A stretch of 64,000 nucleotides of DNA from Pseudomaricurvus alkylphenolicus (lineage in GTDB: Bacteria > Pseudomonadota > Gammaproteobacteria > Pseudomonadales > Cellvibrionaceae), in the NCBI RefSeq assembly GCF_011683955.1, contig NZ_JAAQPI010000001.1:248001-312000 (forward strand), given 5' to 3'. Position numbers and translations under genes: made by a program. The notes beneath the pieces were generated by a model that saw only the letters and a program-made list of their open reading frames with translations, searched no databases and was not told the DNA's origin. Shown piece by piece: positions 8,796-17,764 of the stretch; within the stretch, counting starts at the first letter, position 1; every line of letters starts with the position of its first letter.

Positions 8796-10970
8796 TTAAA
8801 AGCTATAGTTAACTTCAACGCCAACCGTGCGGGGTCGCATTCTAACGGCTGGAACTCCAAAAGAATCAAACACGGCCAGCTGTGAAACAGCACCATCTTC
8901 GTTAGTCAGGTTTTCTGCGGTTAGAAAAATACCCAGATCATCATTAACATTCAGGCCAACTCTTGCATTAACCACTGTCGTTGCATCGGAGGTAAACGAC
9001 GAATCGAGGGTATAGTCTGTGCGTTCTCCGACATACACCGCATTGAGAAAAGCTGAAGCGGTCATATCAGACAGTGTCCAGCGGTAAGCTGCAGACGCTG
9101 AAAAAGTCTTTTTCGGTGCCATAGTCACTTGATCGCCTTTGAGTGTACCTGTATTTGTGCCGTCTTCCTGATACTCTGACGTATTGACGTTGCCTGATAG
9201 GGTCAACACCAAGCCCTCAACACCGCGATAGACTAACCCTAACTCTAACCCTGCCCCCTCGGCTGTTGCGGCATTTTCTACATAGCTGCCAGGAGCAGAT
9301 TGCGCGTCGAAAAAGGTCACATAGGTTTGTATATCATCCCACTCAAGGTGGTAAGCCACAGCTTCCAAAGACAGGTCGCCCTCCAAAAAGCTTACCTTCG
9401 CACCCAGTTCGTAGCTGGTGACCAGCTCTTCATTGGCTACCAGAGGTACATTAACGCCCACACCGGCACCTGACAGAATACTGAAGCCAATATTCATATA
9501 GCCGCTGCGAAAGCCTTGGGCTACATTAAGAAAATAGAGAGAATCCTCGTCAGGGGTCCATGAGATATTGACCCTTCCCGTGGGTTTATCAAAGCTTTCG
9601 GTGCGCGGATTCCCGATGCCAAACAGTTCCAGAAATGGAGCCGAAGGGCCGCTATCAACAATTTCTCGATCATCTTCAAAATAGCGGGCACCCAGCGTTA
9701 ATTTCCAGTTATCTGCCAGCTGGTAATGAAGTTCACCATACAGAGCCCACTGCTCAGATGAGGATGTGTAAATTGAAAAGTCAGCGAAGGAAATGGGTAT
9801 GATACCCTGGAGAACGAACCCTGCTGTGGTAGTGGATTCTGTCTCCATATCCAAATACATAAATCCTGCTGTCCAGTTTACTGGGCCCTCAAGATTGGAA
9901 CTTAGTCGAAACTCCTGTGAAAAGCTCTCGGACGTATTTTGGAAAGTGAAGGGAGCCAACAATGCGTCATATCCTTGATAAGAATCATTCTCCAAATAGG
10001 AAGTGGTGCTCACGAATACAAACCAATCGTGCTCATATTCGATATTTACACCGTAGAGGTCTGACTCGTTCTCAGTCAACGAATAGCTTGATTCCGCAGC
10101 ACGTACACTTCCCGAAGGTAGAAATGTTGCCGGATCAAGCTCAACAAAAACCGCACTATAGTCCAGGTTTTCGTCCGCAAAAGGTGAAGGCTGATTATTT
10201 TCCATGTGCCAATAGGACGCTTTTATGGAGAGCTTTTCCGTCGGCGTATATAGTACCTTGATTCGATGCGAGGAGTCCTCCATATCGTTGAAGTTGTCAA
10301 CTCCTTCAAGGGGCCGATCTATATAACCTGCTTTTTGAATATGAGAGCCAACCACACGTAGAGCCAGAGTATCTTCAATCAACGGGATATTCACCGCTCC
10401 CTGAATCTTCCAGTTGTTTCCTCCATTGTCAGTAGCCGAGGTCGCAATCGTGGCCTTACCCGAGAATTCATTTATGTACGGGTCTTGAGTGATGATTCTG
10501 ATAGTACCGCCTGAAGAACCGGATCCATAAAGTGTCCCCTGGGGACCTCTTAAGACCTCTACGCGATTGAGGTCGAACGGATTTAATTCCGGGGATATGT
10601 TTTGTCCGACACGTGTAAATGGCATGTCGTCCAGATAGTAGCCGACAGGAGAATCACCAACAACACCGGAAATACCACGAATACTGATGGACTCACCCTG
10701 CCCTCCCGCCTTCGAGGAACTTACTCCAGGATTGACAGATATGGCCTCAAATAACGATGTATAACCTCGTGCTTCCAACTCCGCGCCACCGACGGCTGAA
10801 ATGGAGAGTGGAGTATCGGAAACTGATGCGCCTTCCGAACGTTTTTCGGCCGTGACAATTATCTCCTCAAGCATCCAATTATCCTTTTCCGCCGATACCG
10901 TTGTGGCGACGGCGCTTAATGCCATAAATAGAAGACCTCGTTTGAATCGAAAGTTAGCCTGGTAGTTCAT
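8796..10970 (-). CDS. TonB-dependent outer-membrane receptor, type A (module 1)
   Basis: 724 residues from the ATG at 10970, which follows GGAGAG; an in-frame GTG at 10985 is less likely. A signal peptide (~1-26, RFKRGLLFMALSAVATTVSA) leads into a mature start with LEEIIVTAEKR. The plug domain (~40-160) has SIRGISG, DDMPFT and VEVLRGPQGTLYGSGSSGG; the 22-strand barrel follows and ends in the aromatic residue typical of outer-membrane proteins (VEVNYSF). No FecA-type N-terminal signalling domain is present. It would import a bulky ligand using TonB/ExbBD energy. It is closest in this window to the receptor at 56454-58631. The promoter candidate at 11065-11133 is described separately. The ligand is unknown. 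Confidence 0.9.
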   Translation of the reverse strand: MNYQANFRFKRGLLFMALSAVATTVSAEKDNWMLEEIIVTAEKRSEGASVSDTPLSISAVGGAELEARGYTSLFEAISVNPGVSSSKAGGQGESISIRGISGVVGDSPVGYYLDDMPFTRVGQNISPELNPFDLNRVEVLRGPQGTLYGSGSSGGTIRIITQDPYINEFSGKATIATSATDNGGNNWKIQGAVNIPLIEDTLALRVVGSHIQKAGYIDRPLEGVDNFNDMEDSSHRIKVLYTPTEKLSIKASYWHMENNQPSPFADENLDYSAVFVELDPATFLPSGSVRAAESSYSLTENESDLYGVNIEYEHDWFVFVSTTSYLENDSYQGYDALLAPFTFQNTSESFSQEFRLSSNLEGPVNWTAGFMYLDMETESTTTAGFVLQGIIPISFADFSIYTSSSEQWALYGELHYQLADNWKLTLGARYFEDDREIVDSGPSAPFLELFGIGNPRTESFDKPTGRVNISWTPDEDSLYFLNVAQGFRSGYMNIGFSILSGAGVGVNVPLVANEELVTSYELGAKVSFLEGDLSLEAVAYHLEWDDIQTYVTFFDAQSAPGSYVENAATAEGAGLELGLVYRGVEGLVLTLSGNVNTSEYQEDGTNTGTLKGDQVTMAPKKTFSASAAYRWTLSDMTASAFLNAVYVGERTDYTLDSSFTSDATTVVNARVGLNVNDDLGIFLTAENLTNEDGAVSQLAVFDSFGVPAVRMRPRTVGVEVNYSF

Positions 10971-11064
10971 AGTGAGTCTCTCCACGTTTTTTGTGTTAAT
11001 AGTTACAGACTGAATAAAAGACTTGGGAATGCTACCGCTGCATCTTTCACATCAGATAACTGAT

Positions 11065-11133
11065 ATTGTACTTATGAATCTTGCCAGCGATGTATAGCTA
11101 CAGTCATAAACCTTTTGTAATTGATCGTAATTG
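11065..11133 (-). promoter_or_regulatory. Type A promoter/operator upstream of TonB receptor 1
   Basis: On the + strand an ATTGTA (minus-strand -10 TACAAT, 11065-11070) lies 40 bp from CATAAACC (11105-11112), with ATGTA between them and TTTTGTAATTGATC beyond. The same elements at nearly the same spacing occur at 14983-15053 and 58723-58790. No good -35 box is present, as expected for an activator-dependent promoter. The likely binder is the PchR-like AraC regulator encoded at 15203 or its paralogue at 58948. The -10 is ~95 bp upstream of the receptor ATG. Confidence 0.6.
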
Positions 11134-11143
11134 AAAGAGCCGT

Positions 11144-12385
11144 CTAGTTTGCGCACTTCAGAGTCACCTCAAGCAGACGATCACTACGCACATCGCCCAC
11201 TGTGACTCCCATGCGGTTATTGCAGTAACCAAAACCTATGCCCGTGTCCGGATCTGCATGTGCCAGATTACCCCCGCCGCCAAAATGGAAATAGCTCCTG
11301 GGCCGATTAATCAGGTGTTGTTGCGTTGAGTTTGGCTTCATACAGCCCCCCTGAAACAAGGTGGTCTTCCCTTCCAAAACTGCATCCCGCTCATCGACCC
11401 CCGTTTTGGGATGCGTTTTTTCCAGCTCAGCAAGGATCTCCGGCGCTAGTCCCAGCACTTCACCACCCGAAGCACACACTCCCATAATGTGGGCCATGGC
11501 GCGAGCGGTTCCAATACCATTCCCTCCCGGCAATTCGATTTTTCGCAATGCACGACTATGGAATGCGGAAAGATCCCCTACCTCAGGTGGATTATGCAGC
11601 ATTCGGACCTGAAGCGATTGCTTCTGAAATCGTTTTGGAATAAATCCCAGTACTGCTGTTCTTGGCGAATCCGAAACGGCCTCAACCAAAGTCCTCCAAT
11701 TCACGATTTCATTGGCCACACGATCGTCTGAAATCGAATCCGGCAAACCGATGTAAAACTCTTCATTGAGTCGTTGGTTGATTTCCTCTCTGACAAAACA
11801 GCCAATGCTTCTCGATTTCGGGTCTGTTCGCCGCATGATCTCATTGCAGTACATTCCATAAGTCCAGCCATGGTAACCATGACGGGTTCCAGGCTCCCAT
11901 TGTGTATTTTGACAAGCCAGAATCTCACTGAGCGTATCGTAGTCTGCAAGCAAATCCAGTGTTAGAGGTTCGTTGACGATTGGCAGGCCGGCGGAGTGAT
12001 TGAGAATCTGGCGAATGGTGATATCCTGTTTGCCGTTAACCGCAAATTCCGGCCAGTGAGCTGCCACCCTATCATCTAATTGAAAGTATCCTCGCGACAT
12101 GGCCATCGCCATAGCGATGGCGGTAATAGCTTTTGTGCTGGAATGAACGCAGGCCATTGTATCGTATTCCCAACGTCTGGCTTTGTTCTTATCCTTGTAT
12201 CCGCCCTGCAGATCAAACAGCAGTTTATTGCCTCGAAAAGCCGAACATGCGGCTCCAATCTCACCGCGTTTGCGAAAGTTCTCCTTGAAGGCACTCAGAA
12301 CCGGCTCGAAGCCAGGTAAAATCGACCCAGCGATGGGGTAACCCTCTACGCTCTCAGAGACCTTATACATACTTGCTATATCCAT
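11144..12385 (-). CDS. Beta-lactamase-fold serine hydrolase (class C / EstB-like esterase)
   Basis: 413 residues from the ATG at 12385 (an overlapping GTG at 12388 is an alternative). The family's catalytic Ser-x-x-Lys is S82-S83-T84-K85 in CVHSSTKAITA. A Tyr-containing segment GYHGWTYGMY near residue 168 and a C-terminal Gly-rich strand HFGGGGNLAH complete the usual set. Such proteins are mostly family VIII esterases. No signal peptide is evident, so it probably acts in the cytoplasm. It is last in the minus-strand run that starts with the M24-fold gene, 54 bp after the alpha/beta hydrolase. It differs from the SQTK-type paralogues at 19073 and 45511. Confidence 0.82.
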   Translation of the reverse strand: MDIASMYKVSESVEGYPIAGSILPGFEPVLSAFKENFRKRGEIGAACSAFRGNKLLFDLQGGYKDKNKARRWEYDTMACVHSSTKAITAIAMAMAMSRGYFQLDDRVAAHWPEFAVNGKQDITIRQILNHSAGLPIVNEPLTLDLLADYDTLSEILACQNTQWEPGTRHGYHGWTYGMYCNEIMRRTDPKSRSIGCFVREEINQRLNEEFYIGLPDSISDDRVANEIVNWRTLVEAVSDSPRTAVLGFIPKRFQKQSLQVRMLHNPPEVGDLSAFHSRALRKIELPGGNGIGTARAMAHIMGVCASGGEVLGLAPEILAELEKTHPKTGVDERDAVLEGKTTLFQGGCMKPNSTQQHLINRPRSYFHFGGGGNLAHADPDTGIGFGYCNNRMGVTVGDVRSDRLLEVTLKCAN

Positions 12386-12439
12386 CACTTATCCCTTCCA
12401 GTTAGCCAGTCATTGCGGGTCGGAATTTATTCATATTGA

Positions 12440-13300
12440 TTACCATTGATACGCTTTTAGTTCGTTGAGCAACAAGGTTCCAATATCGTCAATTCCAGAG
12501 GGAGCCTTCGCCAGAGATGTATGATCGTAGCCCGGCAGCTCTACCACCCGCCAGCCGAGTCGCTCAAGATCACTCCGGCGTTTTCGATTATTCTCAGCAA
12601 GTGGGATGACCAGCTTCATATCCGGCTCGCCAATATCGTCGGAACCAAAGTAGGTGATCCTGGGGCCCGTCAGTTTCGCAATCTCTTTTTCTTCGTCCCA
12701 CTTGCCAACAAGAGACTTGTAGTAATTGGTGATGGAGTCCAACATATTTGTCAGGTTTCTGAATACCATAAGTTTTTTGCTGGGAATCAATCTCCTGACA
12801 ATCGAATTTCGGGTTATCACTTTCAAAAATCTAGCGGACAATCCATCGTTCCATTTCACCATGAATTCCAGCAATTCCTCATAAGGACCGGATAAGGGAG
12901 GCCAGCCTCCGATAGCGACACCCGCACATCGATCCGTTCGGATAGCAACCTGAAGAACGGCATTTGCACTCCATGAATACCCGAGAGCGACAAACCGATC
13001 GACACCCGCAGCATCGGCGACAACCAGGTAATCCGAAGCTACCGTTTCGGCCGTGAGATCTTCACTGTTGCGATCCGACTTCCCCACCCCTCGAGGGTAA
13101 TCAAAGAGAACAATCTTGAAATGTTCTCCTAACCTTTCAATAAATGCTCGATTGATGTTTCTCTGGTGATCAGCGCCGCCGACACCGAATTCTGCGAAGG
13201 CATCAGCCCAGGGATAATTTACAAACAGGGCTTGACCATCAGCTTTTCCCTTTATCTCGTAGTACAGCCGGCATCCATCACTTGTTGTGGCATATGGCAT
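12440..13300 (-). CDS. Alpha/beta hydrolase with GxSxS nucleophile elbow
   Basis: 286 residues, single alpha/beta hydrolase domain. The start ATG at 13300 follows AAGGTGA. The nucleophile elbow reads GYSWS (S109) where the family normally has GxSxG. A late His lies in GYDHTSLAK near residue 262, and an acidic residue in YFGSDDIGEPD near 225 may complete the triad. The opening MPYATTSDGCRLYYE is almost the same as the paralogue at 61155-62039. It probably hydrolyses an ester or a related bond of the module's substrate; the reaction is not known. It lies between the small membrane protein and the beta-lactamase-fold esterase. Confidence 0.78.
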   Translation of the reverse strand: MPYATTSDGCRLYYEIKGKADGQALFVNYPWADAFAEFGVGGADHQRNINRAFIERLGEHFKIVLFDYPRGVGKSDRNSEDLTAETVASDYLVVADAAGVDRFVALGYSWSANAVLQVAIRTDRCAGVAIGGWPPLSGPYEELLEFMVKWNDGLSARFLKVITRNSIVRRLIPSKKLMVFRNLTNMLDSITNYYKSLVGKWDEEKEIAKLTGPRITYFGSDDIGEPDMKLVIPLAENNRKRRSDLERLGWRVVELPGYDHTSLAKAPSGIDDIGTLLLNELKAYQW

Positions 13301-13356
13301 TCAGCATCACCTTCAATTCTGTCTTGGGGAGGTTACGTTTGTCGATTTGACTGCTT

Positions 13357-13776
13357 TTATACTGGACTACTGAGATAGGTCGACCAGGCAATCAACAGGC
13401 CAATGGCGAGTACCAGGCTGCCATAACCATTGATAATTACCGCCCACCACCAAGCAGCCGAAGAAGAATATGCCTTCATGCCCGCAGGCGATCTTGCAGC
13501 CTCGATGTGACGCCAAAACCCGAGGCGACCCAGCAACAGCAGAATAATCGGCGCGGTGTAGCAGTAAAGAACTTCCAGGCTTAAAAAACCTACTAATATT
13601 GGCAATGCAAACACCGGCAGACTCATCAAAGAGTGCAGCGGCTGATCACGCTCACCGACCAGGGCTCGCCCTCCACGATACACTCGGTATATTCCCACGA
13701 TATTATAGACAACGGCCATGACCAACCACAGTATCTGAGCGGAAAGCCAAAATGAGAGCTGACTCAACACAATCAC
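13357..13776 (-). CDS. Small integral membrane protein, unknown function
   Basis: 139 residues starting at GTG, overlapping the M24 gene stop by four bases (GTGA), so it is probably translationally coupled to it. About four hydrophobic segments are visible: residues ~8-30, ~48-68, ~70-86 and ~108-132. The short charged loops include RVYRGGRALVGERDQ and GFWRHIEAARSPAGMKAY. I do not recognise the family. Its place inside a hydrolase operon suggests an inner-membrane role connected to substrate handling, but this is only context. Confidence 0.7.
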   Translation of the reverse strand: MIVLSQLSFWLSAQILWLVMAVVYNIVGIYRVYRGGRALVGERDQPLHSLMSLPVFALPILVGFLSLEVLYCYTAPIILLLLGRLGFWRHIEAARSPAGMKAYSSSAAWWWAVIINGYGSLVLAIGLLIAWSTYLSSPV

Positions 13777-14939
13777 TCCTTGATAGGCAGTGTCATCTCT
13801 TCCAGACTGTCTGCCATTGGTGTCATCGAAACATTACCCTTGTCGGTGGTCATAACCGTATCCGAGTGGCGGAAACCGCCAACCCCGGGCAGATAGATAC
13901 CAGGCTCAATGGTAAAAAACATACCCGGTTCGATTTCACGATGGTAGCCCTCCGCCAGGAACGGTGCCTCATGGCCCGTTACCCCGATACTATGTCCAGT
14001 TCGATGCAACAGATTGTCCTCGTAACCGGCTTTCTTCAGAACATTGTTTACGGCTTCGTCAACATCGTGCATCACATTACCCGGAACCGCCAATTCATAG
14101 GCTTTCGCCCGCGCCTCCATCATTACTTCGTAGGGTTTCTTAGCCACTTCCGGAACATGTCCCAGAAAGAATGTGCGTTCCACTTCGGTTCCATAACCGT
14201 TGATGGTGCCGTTGATAATGCAGACATGTGGACCACCCTCAGTCATGGCAACGTTGATGTCGGTAAAGTTGTGAGGGTCGTCGGATATTTCCGGCGGCTG
14301 AAATACGGCAGCGACCTTTGAACACAGCATGTTCGTATTCGGCATATCCTTCAGGGCTTGCAGCATCATCTGCCCACTAATGGAAGAACTGACGTCCATC
14401 AGCGTCCTGCCCGGTCGCGCATTCGCTAACAAAGATCCCAGGCCTTCGACGGCCAAATCACTGCTGTATTTGATTCGAGATATCTCGAAGGCCGTTTTGA
14501 CCTGACGGACATCATCGACAATATCGGTACGAACAGTAGTGCCGGGCACTTCCTCGTAGACCTGCAGGGGGCAAATCGACTCGACACCGACCCTCCCCCC
14601 TGGCTGGAACTGATCCTTAAACCGGTCTGCCCATGTCCGACCTGCAGGAGCGGGAAATTCAAAGTACTCCACCAAATCGACTTCACCGACCTTACGAGCA
14701 GTTACGTGTGGAATCTCAAGTTTTGGAACAATAAATTTCAATCTTCCGGTGATCGGAATAATAATGATAAAGGGTCGCTCGTGTACGTAATTCGCAAAGT
14801 TAGTCAGGTAGAACACATTGTCAGGACATTGAGCAACATAATAGTCCAGCCCCAGCTTGATCATCTCCGCTCTCACACGTGCAAGACGCAAGTCCATTTC
14901 TTCAGGTTCTGGGAAGGTGAAAACGGGATCAATATTCAT
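13773..14939 (-). CDS. M24-fold ('pita-bread') hydrolase, Xaa-Pro peptidase/creatinase-like, with altered metal ligands
   Basis: 388 residues with a creatinase-like N domain and a C-terminal M24 domain. The conserved His motif HRTGHSIGVTGHEAP and FTIEPGIY are present. Other metal-ligand positions are changed: the first Asp region reads INGTINGYG, the second is TEVERTF (Glu in place of Asp), and the last Glu position reads GGFRHSDT. It may therefore not be a normal dinuclear metallopeptidase; metal-independent creatinase and the DMSP lyase DddP show that the fold can do other chemistry. It is first in a four-gene minus-strand operon, 44 bp from the promoter candidate at 14983-15053, and divergent from the AraC regulator. 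Confidence 0.75.
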   Translation of the reverse strand: MNIDPVFTFPEPEEMDLRLARVRAEMIKLGLDYYVAQCPDNVFYLTNFANYVHERPFIIIIPITGRLKFIVPKLEIPHVTARKVGEVDLVEYFEFPAPAGRTWADRFKDQFQPGGRVGVESICPLQVYEEVPGTTVRTDIVDDVRQVKTAFEISRIKYSSDLAVEGLGSLLANARPGRTLMDVSSSISGQMMLQALKDMPNTNMLCSKVAAVFQPPEISDDPHNFTDINVAMTEGGPHVCIINGTINGYGTEVERTFFLGHVPEVAKKPYEVMMEARAKAYELAVPGNVMHDVDEAVNNVLKKAGYEDNLLHRTGHSIGVTGHEAPFLAEGYHREIEPGMFFTIEPGIYLPGVGGFRHSDTVMTTDKGNVSMTPMADSLEEMTLPIKE

Positions 14940-14982
14940 AAGCTCCTCGAAACAACGTATGGGTCAGTAACAGATAAGGGAT

Positions 14983-15053
14983 ATTGTAACGAGAGTTTTG
15001 AGGCAACCATGTACAGCGAAGGCCATAAACCTTTTGCAATTGATCATGATTAC
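14983..15053 (-). promoter_or_regulatory. Type A promoter/operator upstream of the M24 operon, in the AraC intergenic region
   Basis: ATTGTA at 14983-14988 (-10 for the minus-strand operon) lies 41 bp from CATAAACC at 15024-15031, with CATGTACAGC between and TTTTGCAATTGATCATGATT beyond. This closely repeats the site upstream of TonB receptor 1; AGATAA and GATATTGTA-like bases next to the -10 are also shared. It lies in the region between the M24 operon and the AraC gene, so the regulator may also control itself from here. Confidence 0.6.
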
Positions 15054-15202
15054 GCTCAATATGAATTTCGGGTAAATTATTGAAAACACGCGAGGGAAGG
15101 GAAAATTCCTTATCTCCTCTGGGACTATCAAGTGGCAACTTTTATAAATTTTGGGAATTTAAAGACGCCAGATAGCCGATTAGAACCTGGTTGACTATTA
15201 GT

Positions 15203-16255
15203 ATGAACCCCAGTTTTTACCAATTAACACCTTTAGAAATCTTCCACGGTAGACCTTTTATTGCTGGTTCTCAGCTGAACGGCGGACATTTACGAACGCC
15301 CGTTTTTTCTGAAAACTATGCCAGTTGCCAGGTTAGCGGAGGGGGCAATCTGCTTAAGATTCGCCCTTCCCGAGAATGTCATGACAGCTACATCGAAGCA
15401 TTTCAGCTTTCCCCCTATACCTCTTGCTCTATCATCAAGCTGTCGGCGAATTCCGGTCACAAATTGAGTTTCGATGGCAATGACCTGATGGGCTTCTGTA
15501 TCGGACTGAGTGGACGAAGTTATCTTCCATCCTTAGGTTCAACCTGTGTTGAGCAAGGCAATCCATTTGGCGCTCTTGTCTATGCCCCGCCGGAGGCGCA
15601 AGTCACCATAGAATCAAACAATGACTCTGACTATCAAGCAGTTAGCATAGTGTTCAAGAAATCACTGATTGAGCAGGCCCTGGGGATGGGCAGACAAGAA
15701 TTACCCAGGCATCTGTCGAGTTTCTTGTCTCATGCTGACAAAGGGTATCAACTGCAATCCTTGAAGCTGCCCTATCGCTCAATTGAACTCGCCACAGAAA
15801 TGCTCAACAGTCAGGAAGAAAGTAACCTTCGCTACATGCAGTTGTTATCCCTGGCTAACACCATGATGTTCGAGTTCCTGCGATCGCTTTCCATTGACGA
15901 CACAACACAGACCAACAAAGATGTCAAATCTCTGGCAAGAGCCAAATCGCTGCTAGAGCAGAATCTGTCCGCTCAGTACAGTCTTCAACAGCTGGCAAAG
16001 GAAGTGGGGCTCTGCAGAACCAAACTTGTTACTGGATTCAAGGATCAGTATGGAAGCACGGTAGCCGACTATCATCGAGAAGTCAGACTCAAGGAGGCCT
16101 ACCGCCTTGTCAGGCAAACCGAAAAAACGTTTGCAATCATTGCCGATGAGACGGGATTCTCGAGCTCAAATCATTTTGCCACTTGCTTCAAAAAACGGTT
16201 TCAGAAAACCCCCAGTGAAATCAGAAAGCTCAATATCGAATTACGTGGTAAGTAG
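15203..16255 (+). CDS. AraC/PchR-like transcriptional regulator, type A (module 1)
   Basis: 350 residues from the ATG at 15203. A TTG at 15191 is open, but the paralogue at 58948 aligns from this ATG. The N-terminal ~240 residues are a ligand-sensing region; the C-terminal ~100 form the double helix-turn-helix, with YSLQQLAKEVGLCRTKL and IIADETGFSSSNHFATCFKK, ending FQKTPSEIRK. The form resembles PchR, which senses Fe-pyochelin after import by its own TonB receptor. By analogy it may sense the molecule brought in by the type A receptor and activate the 11065 and 14983 promoters. It is closest in this window to the regulator at 58948-60003. Confidence 0.86.
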   Translation: MNPSFYQLTPLEIFHGRPFIAGSQLNGGHLRTPVFSENYASCQVSGGGNLLKIRPSRECHDSYIEAFQLSPYTSCSIIKLSANSGHKLSFDGNDLMGFCIGLSGRSYLPSLGSTCVEQGNPFGALVYAPPEAQVTIESNNDSDYQAVSIVFKKSLIEQALGMGRQELPRHLSSFLSHADKGYQLQSLKLPYRSIELATEMLNSQEESNLRYMQLLSLANTMMFEFLRSLSIDDTTQTNKDVKSLARAKSLLEQNLSAQYSLQQLAKEVGLCRTKLVTGFKDQYGSTVADYHREVRLKEAYRLVRQTEKTFAIIADETGFSSSNHFATCFKKRFQKTPSEIRKLNIELRGK

Positions 16256-16265
16256 AGATCTGGCC

Positions 16266-16303
16266 CTCCCGAGGCCCTGCAGAAGGCCCCTGGAATTCGG
16301 GAG
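16266..16303. terminator. Candidate hairpin between AraC gene and amidase gene
   Basis: Outer arms CTCCCGA and TCGGGAG (seven pairs) enclose an inner GGCC/GGCC stem. It lies in the 50-bp gap between convergent genes. There is no long T-run on either side, so terminator function is only suggested by position. Confidence 0.35.
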
Positions 16304-16305
16304 AT

Positions 16306-17751
16306 TCAACCCTGTTCCCGAATGGGGGCACGCTGATCGTTCCAAAGTGCAGTCTTTTCCACCTGAGCCGCCACACGAATCAGCGTCGCCTCATCCGCGT
16401 AGCGAGCCACCAATTGCACACCGATCGGCAACCCATCCTTGCTCATCGCCAGCGGCAGTGAAATCGCCGGCTGACCGGTAATATTGAATTGAGCGGTAAA
16501 AGGCATCACCTGGCTGGCGATGGCATCCCTGTCTGCGGCCAGGCTGGGTATAAAGCCCAATTTCGGAGGCGGCGACGCAATGACCGGCGAAAGCAGCAGG
16601 TCATAGCCATCGTCACCTTCCCACCAGGCGGTAGTCTCACGCACAAAGCTGTTAATGCCGACAAGGGTGTTGGCACAATCCGCAACCGACAATGTCTTTC
16701 CAAAGGTAGCATCCACCCAGGTTCCAAACTCAACATCGGCTTCCGTAACCGGGCGGCCAAGTAGTTTTTCGATATTGTCAAAGGCCTGGGATATACCGGT
16801 ACCGACAATATTTCTCAGCAGCCGTATCCAGCGCTCTTGAAAATAGGTTTCAGGCCAGGCCGACTCGACTCTGTGACCAAGGTTGGACAACAGATCCGCG
16901 GCAGACATGACCGCATCGCGACATTCTTCGTGCAGGTCGCCCAGCCCGTTAATATCGCAAACGCCGATCCTTAACGCCCCCGGCGCACGCTCCAGTTCTT
17001 CCAGATATGGCCTCTGCGGGGCCGGGCAGTAGTGAGAATCTCCGGCCAGATTGCCGTGTACCAGGTCCAGCGCCAGGGCACTGTCGCGCACCGAACGGGT
17101 CATCACACCCTGGGTATGAATTGCCGCAAAGGTTTCACCCAAATCAGGACCTTTCGAAATTCGTCCCCGAGATGGTTTCAGGCCAACCAAACCATTGGCA
17201 CTTGAGGGTAAACGGATACTGCCGCCCGCATCGGTACCAATACCAATGGGCGCTATGCCGGCGGCTACCGCGGCAGCCGTACCGCCACTGGAACCCATGG
17301 TGGAATGTTCCGGGTTCCAGGGGTTGCGCGTTACCCCAAAGAATTCGTTTTCACACGAGCAAGGCCCATTGCTGGAGCCAAATTCGGGAACATTGGTTCT
17401 GCCGACTGAGATCACTCCGGCCTTTTTTAAACAGGCTACGATATGGCAATCCCGTTGACCGGTGAGACCTATCTCCTTGAGAAGACGACTTCCGGTATAT
17501 TCCGGCTCTCCCGCTTCCGGGGTCACCATGTCTTTAACCACCATCGGTACACCGGCCAACGGACCGCAACCCGAATCAATTTGATCCGCCTCCTGGCGAG
17601 CCTTTTCAAATCGCGTGGAGGAGAACGCATTGATCTTGGGGTTGATCTTTTCGCAGGCACGGATGCTGGCTTCAAGAACCTCCGCGGGCGTAAATTCGCC
17701 CTCCTTTATCCGCTGTGCCAATCCAATAGCATCGTAGTCAAGTGGATTCAC
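16306..17751 (-). CDS. Amidase (amidase-signature family)
   Basis: 481 residues when started at the GTG at 17751, which has an AAGGAGA box seven bases upstream and lies 13 bp after the SDR stop. A longer frame to 17814 would overlap the SDR gene and lacks such a site. The Ser-cisSer-Lys triad is visible: K73 in GVPMVVKDM, the Ser pair at 154-155 in TMGSSGGTAA, and S178 in GTDAGGSIRLPS. These enzymes hydrolyse carboxamides or amide-linked esters. It is last in the type B operon (receptor, esterase, SnoaL-like, SDR, amidase). The presence of an amidase suggests an amide bond in the imported compound; the exact substrate cannot be told. Confidence 0.86.
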   Translation of the reverse strand: MNPLDYDAIGLAQRIKEGEFTPAEVLEASIRACEKINPKINAFSSTRFEKARQEADQIDSGCGPLAGVPMVVKDMVTPEAGEPEYTGSRLLKEIGLTGQRDCHIVACLKKAGVISVGRTNVPEFGSSNGPCSCENEFFGVTRNPWNPEHSTMGSSGGTAAAVAAGIAPIGIGTDAGGSIRLPSSANGLVGLKPSRGRISKGPDLGETFAAIHTQGVMTRSVRDSALALDLVHGNLAGDSHYCPAPQRPYLEELERAPGALRIGVCDINGLGDLHEECRDAVMSAADLLSNLGHRVESAWPETYFQERWIRLLRNIVGTGISQAFDNIEKLLGRPVTEADVEFGTWVDATFGKTLSVADCANTLVGINSFVRETTAWWEGDDGYDLLLSPVIASPPPKLGFIPSLAADRDAIASQVMPFTAQFNITGQPAISLPLAMSKDGLPIGVQLVARYADEATLIRVAAQVEKTALWNDQRAPIREQG

Positions 17752-17764
17752 AACAGGTCTCCTT

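Noticed and set aside
7033-16255. Microcystin-type (mlr) degradation cluster
   Set aside because: Beta-lactamase-fold and peptidase-like genes recall mlrB, but there is no mlrA membrane protease, mlrC-like metallopeptidase or mlrD transporter.
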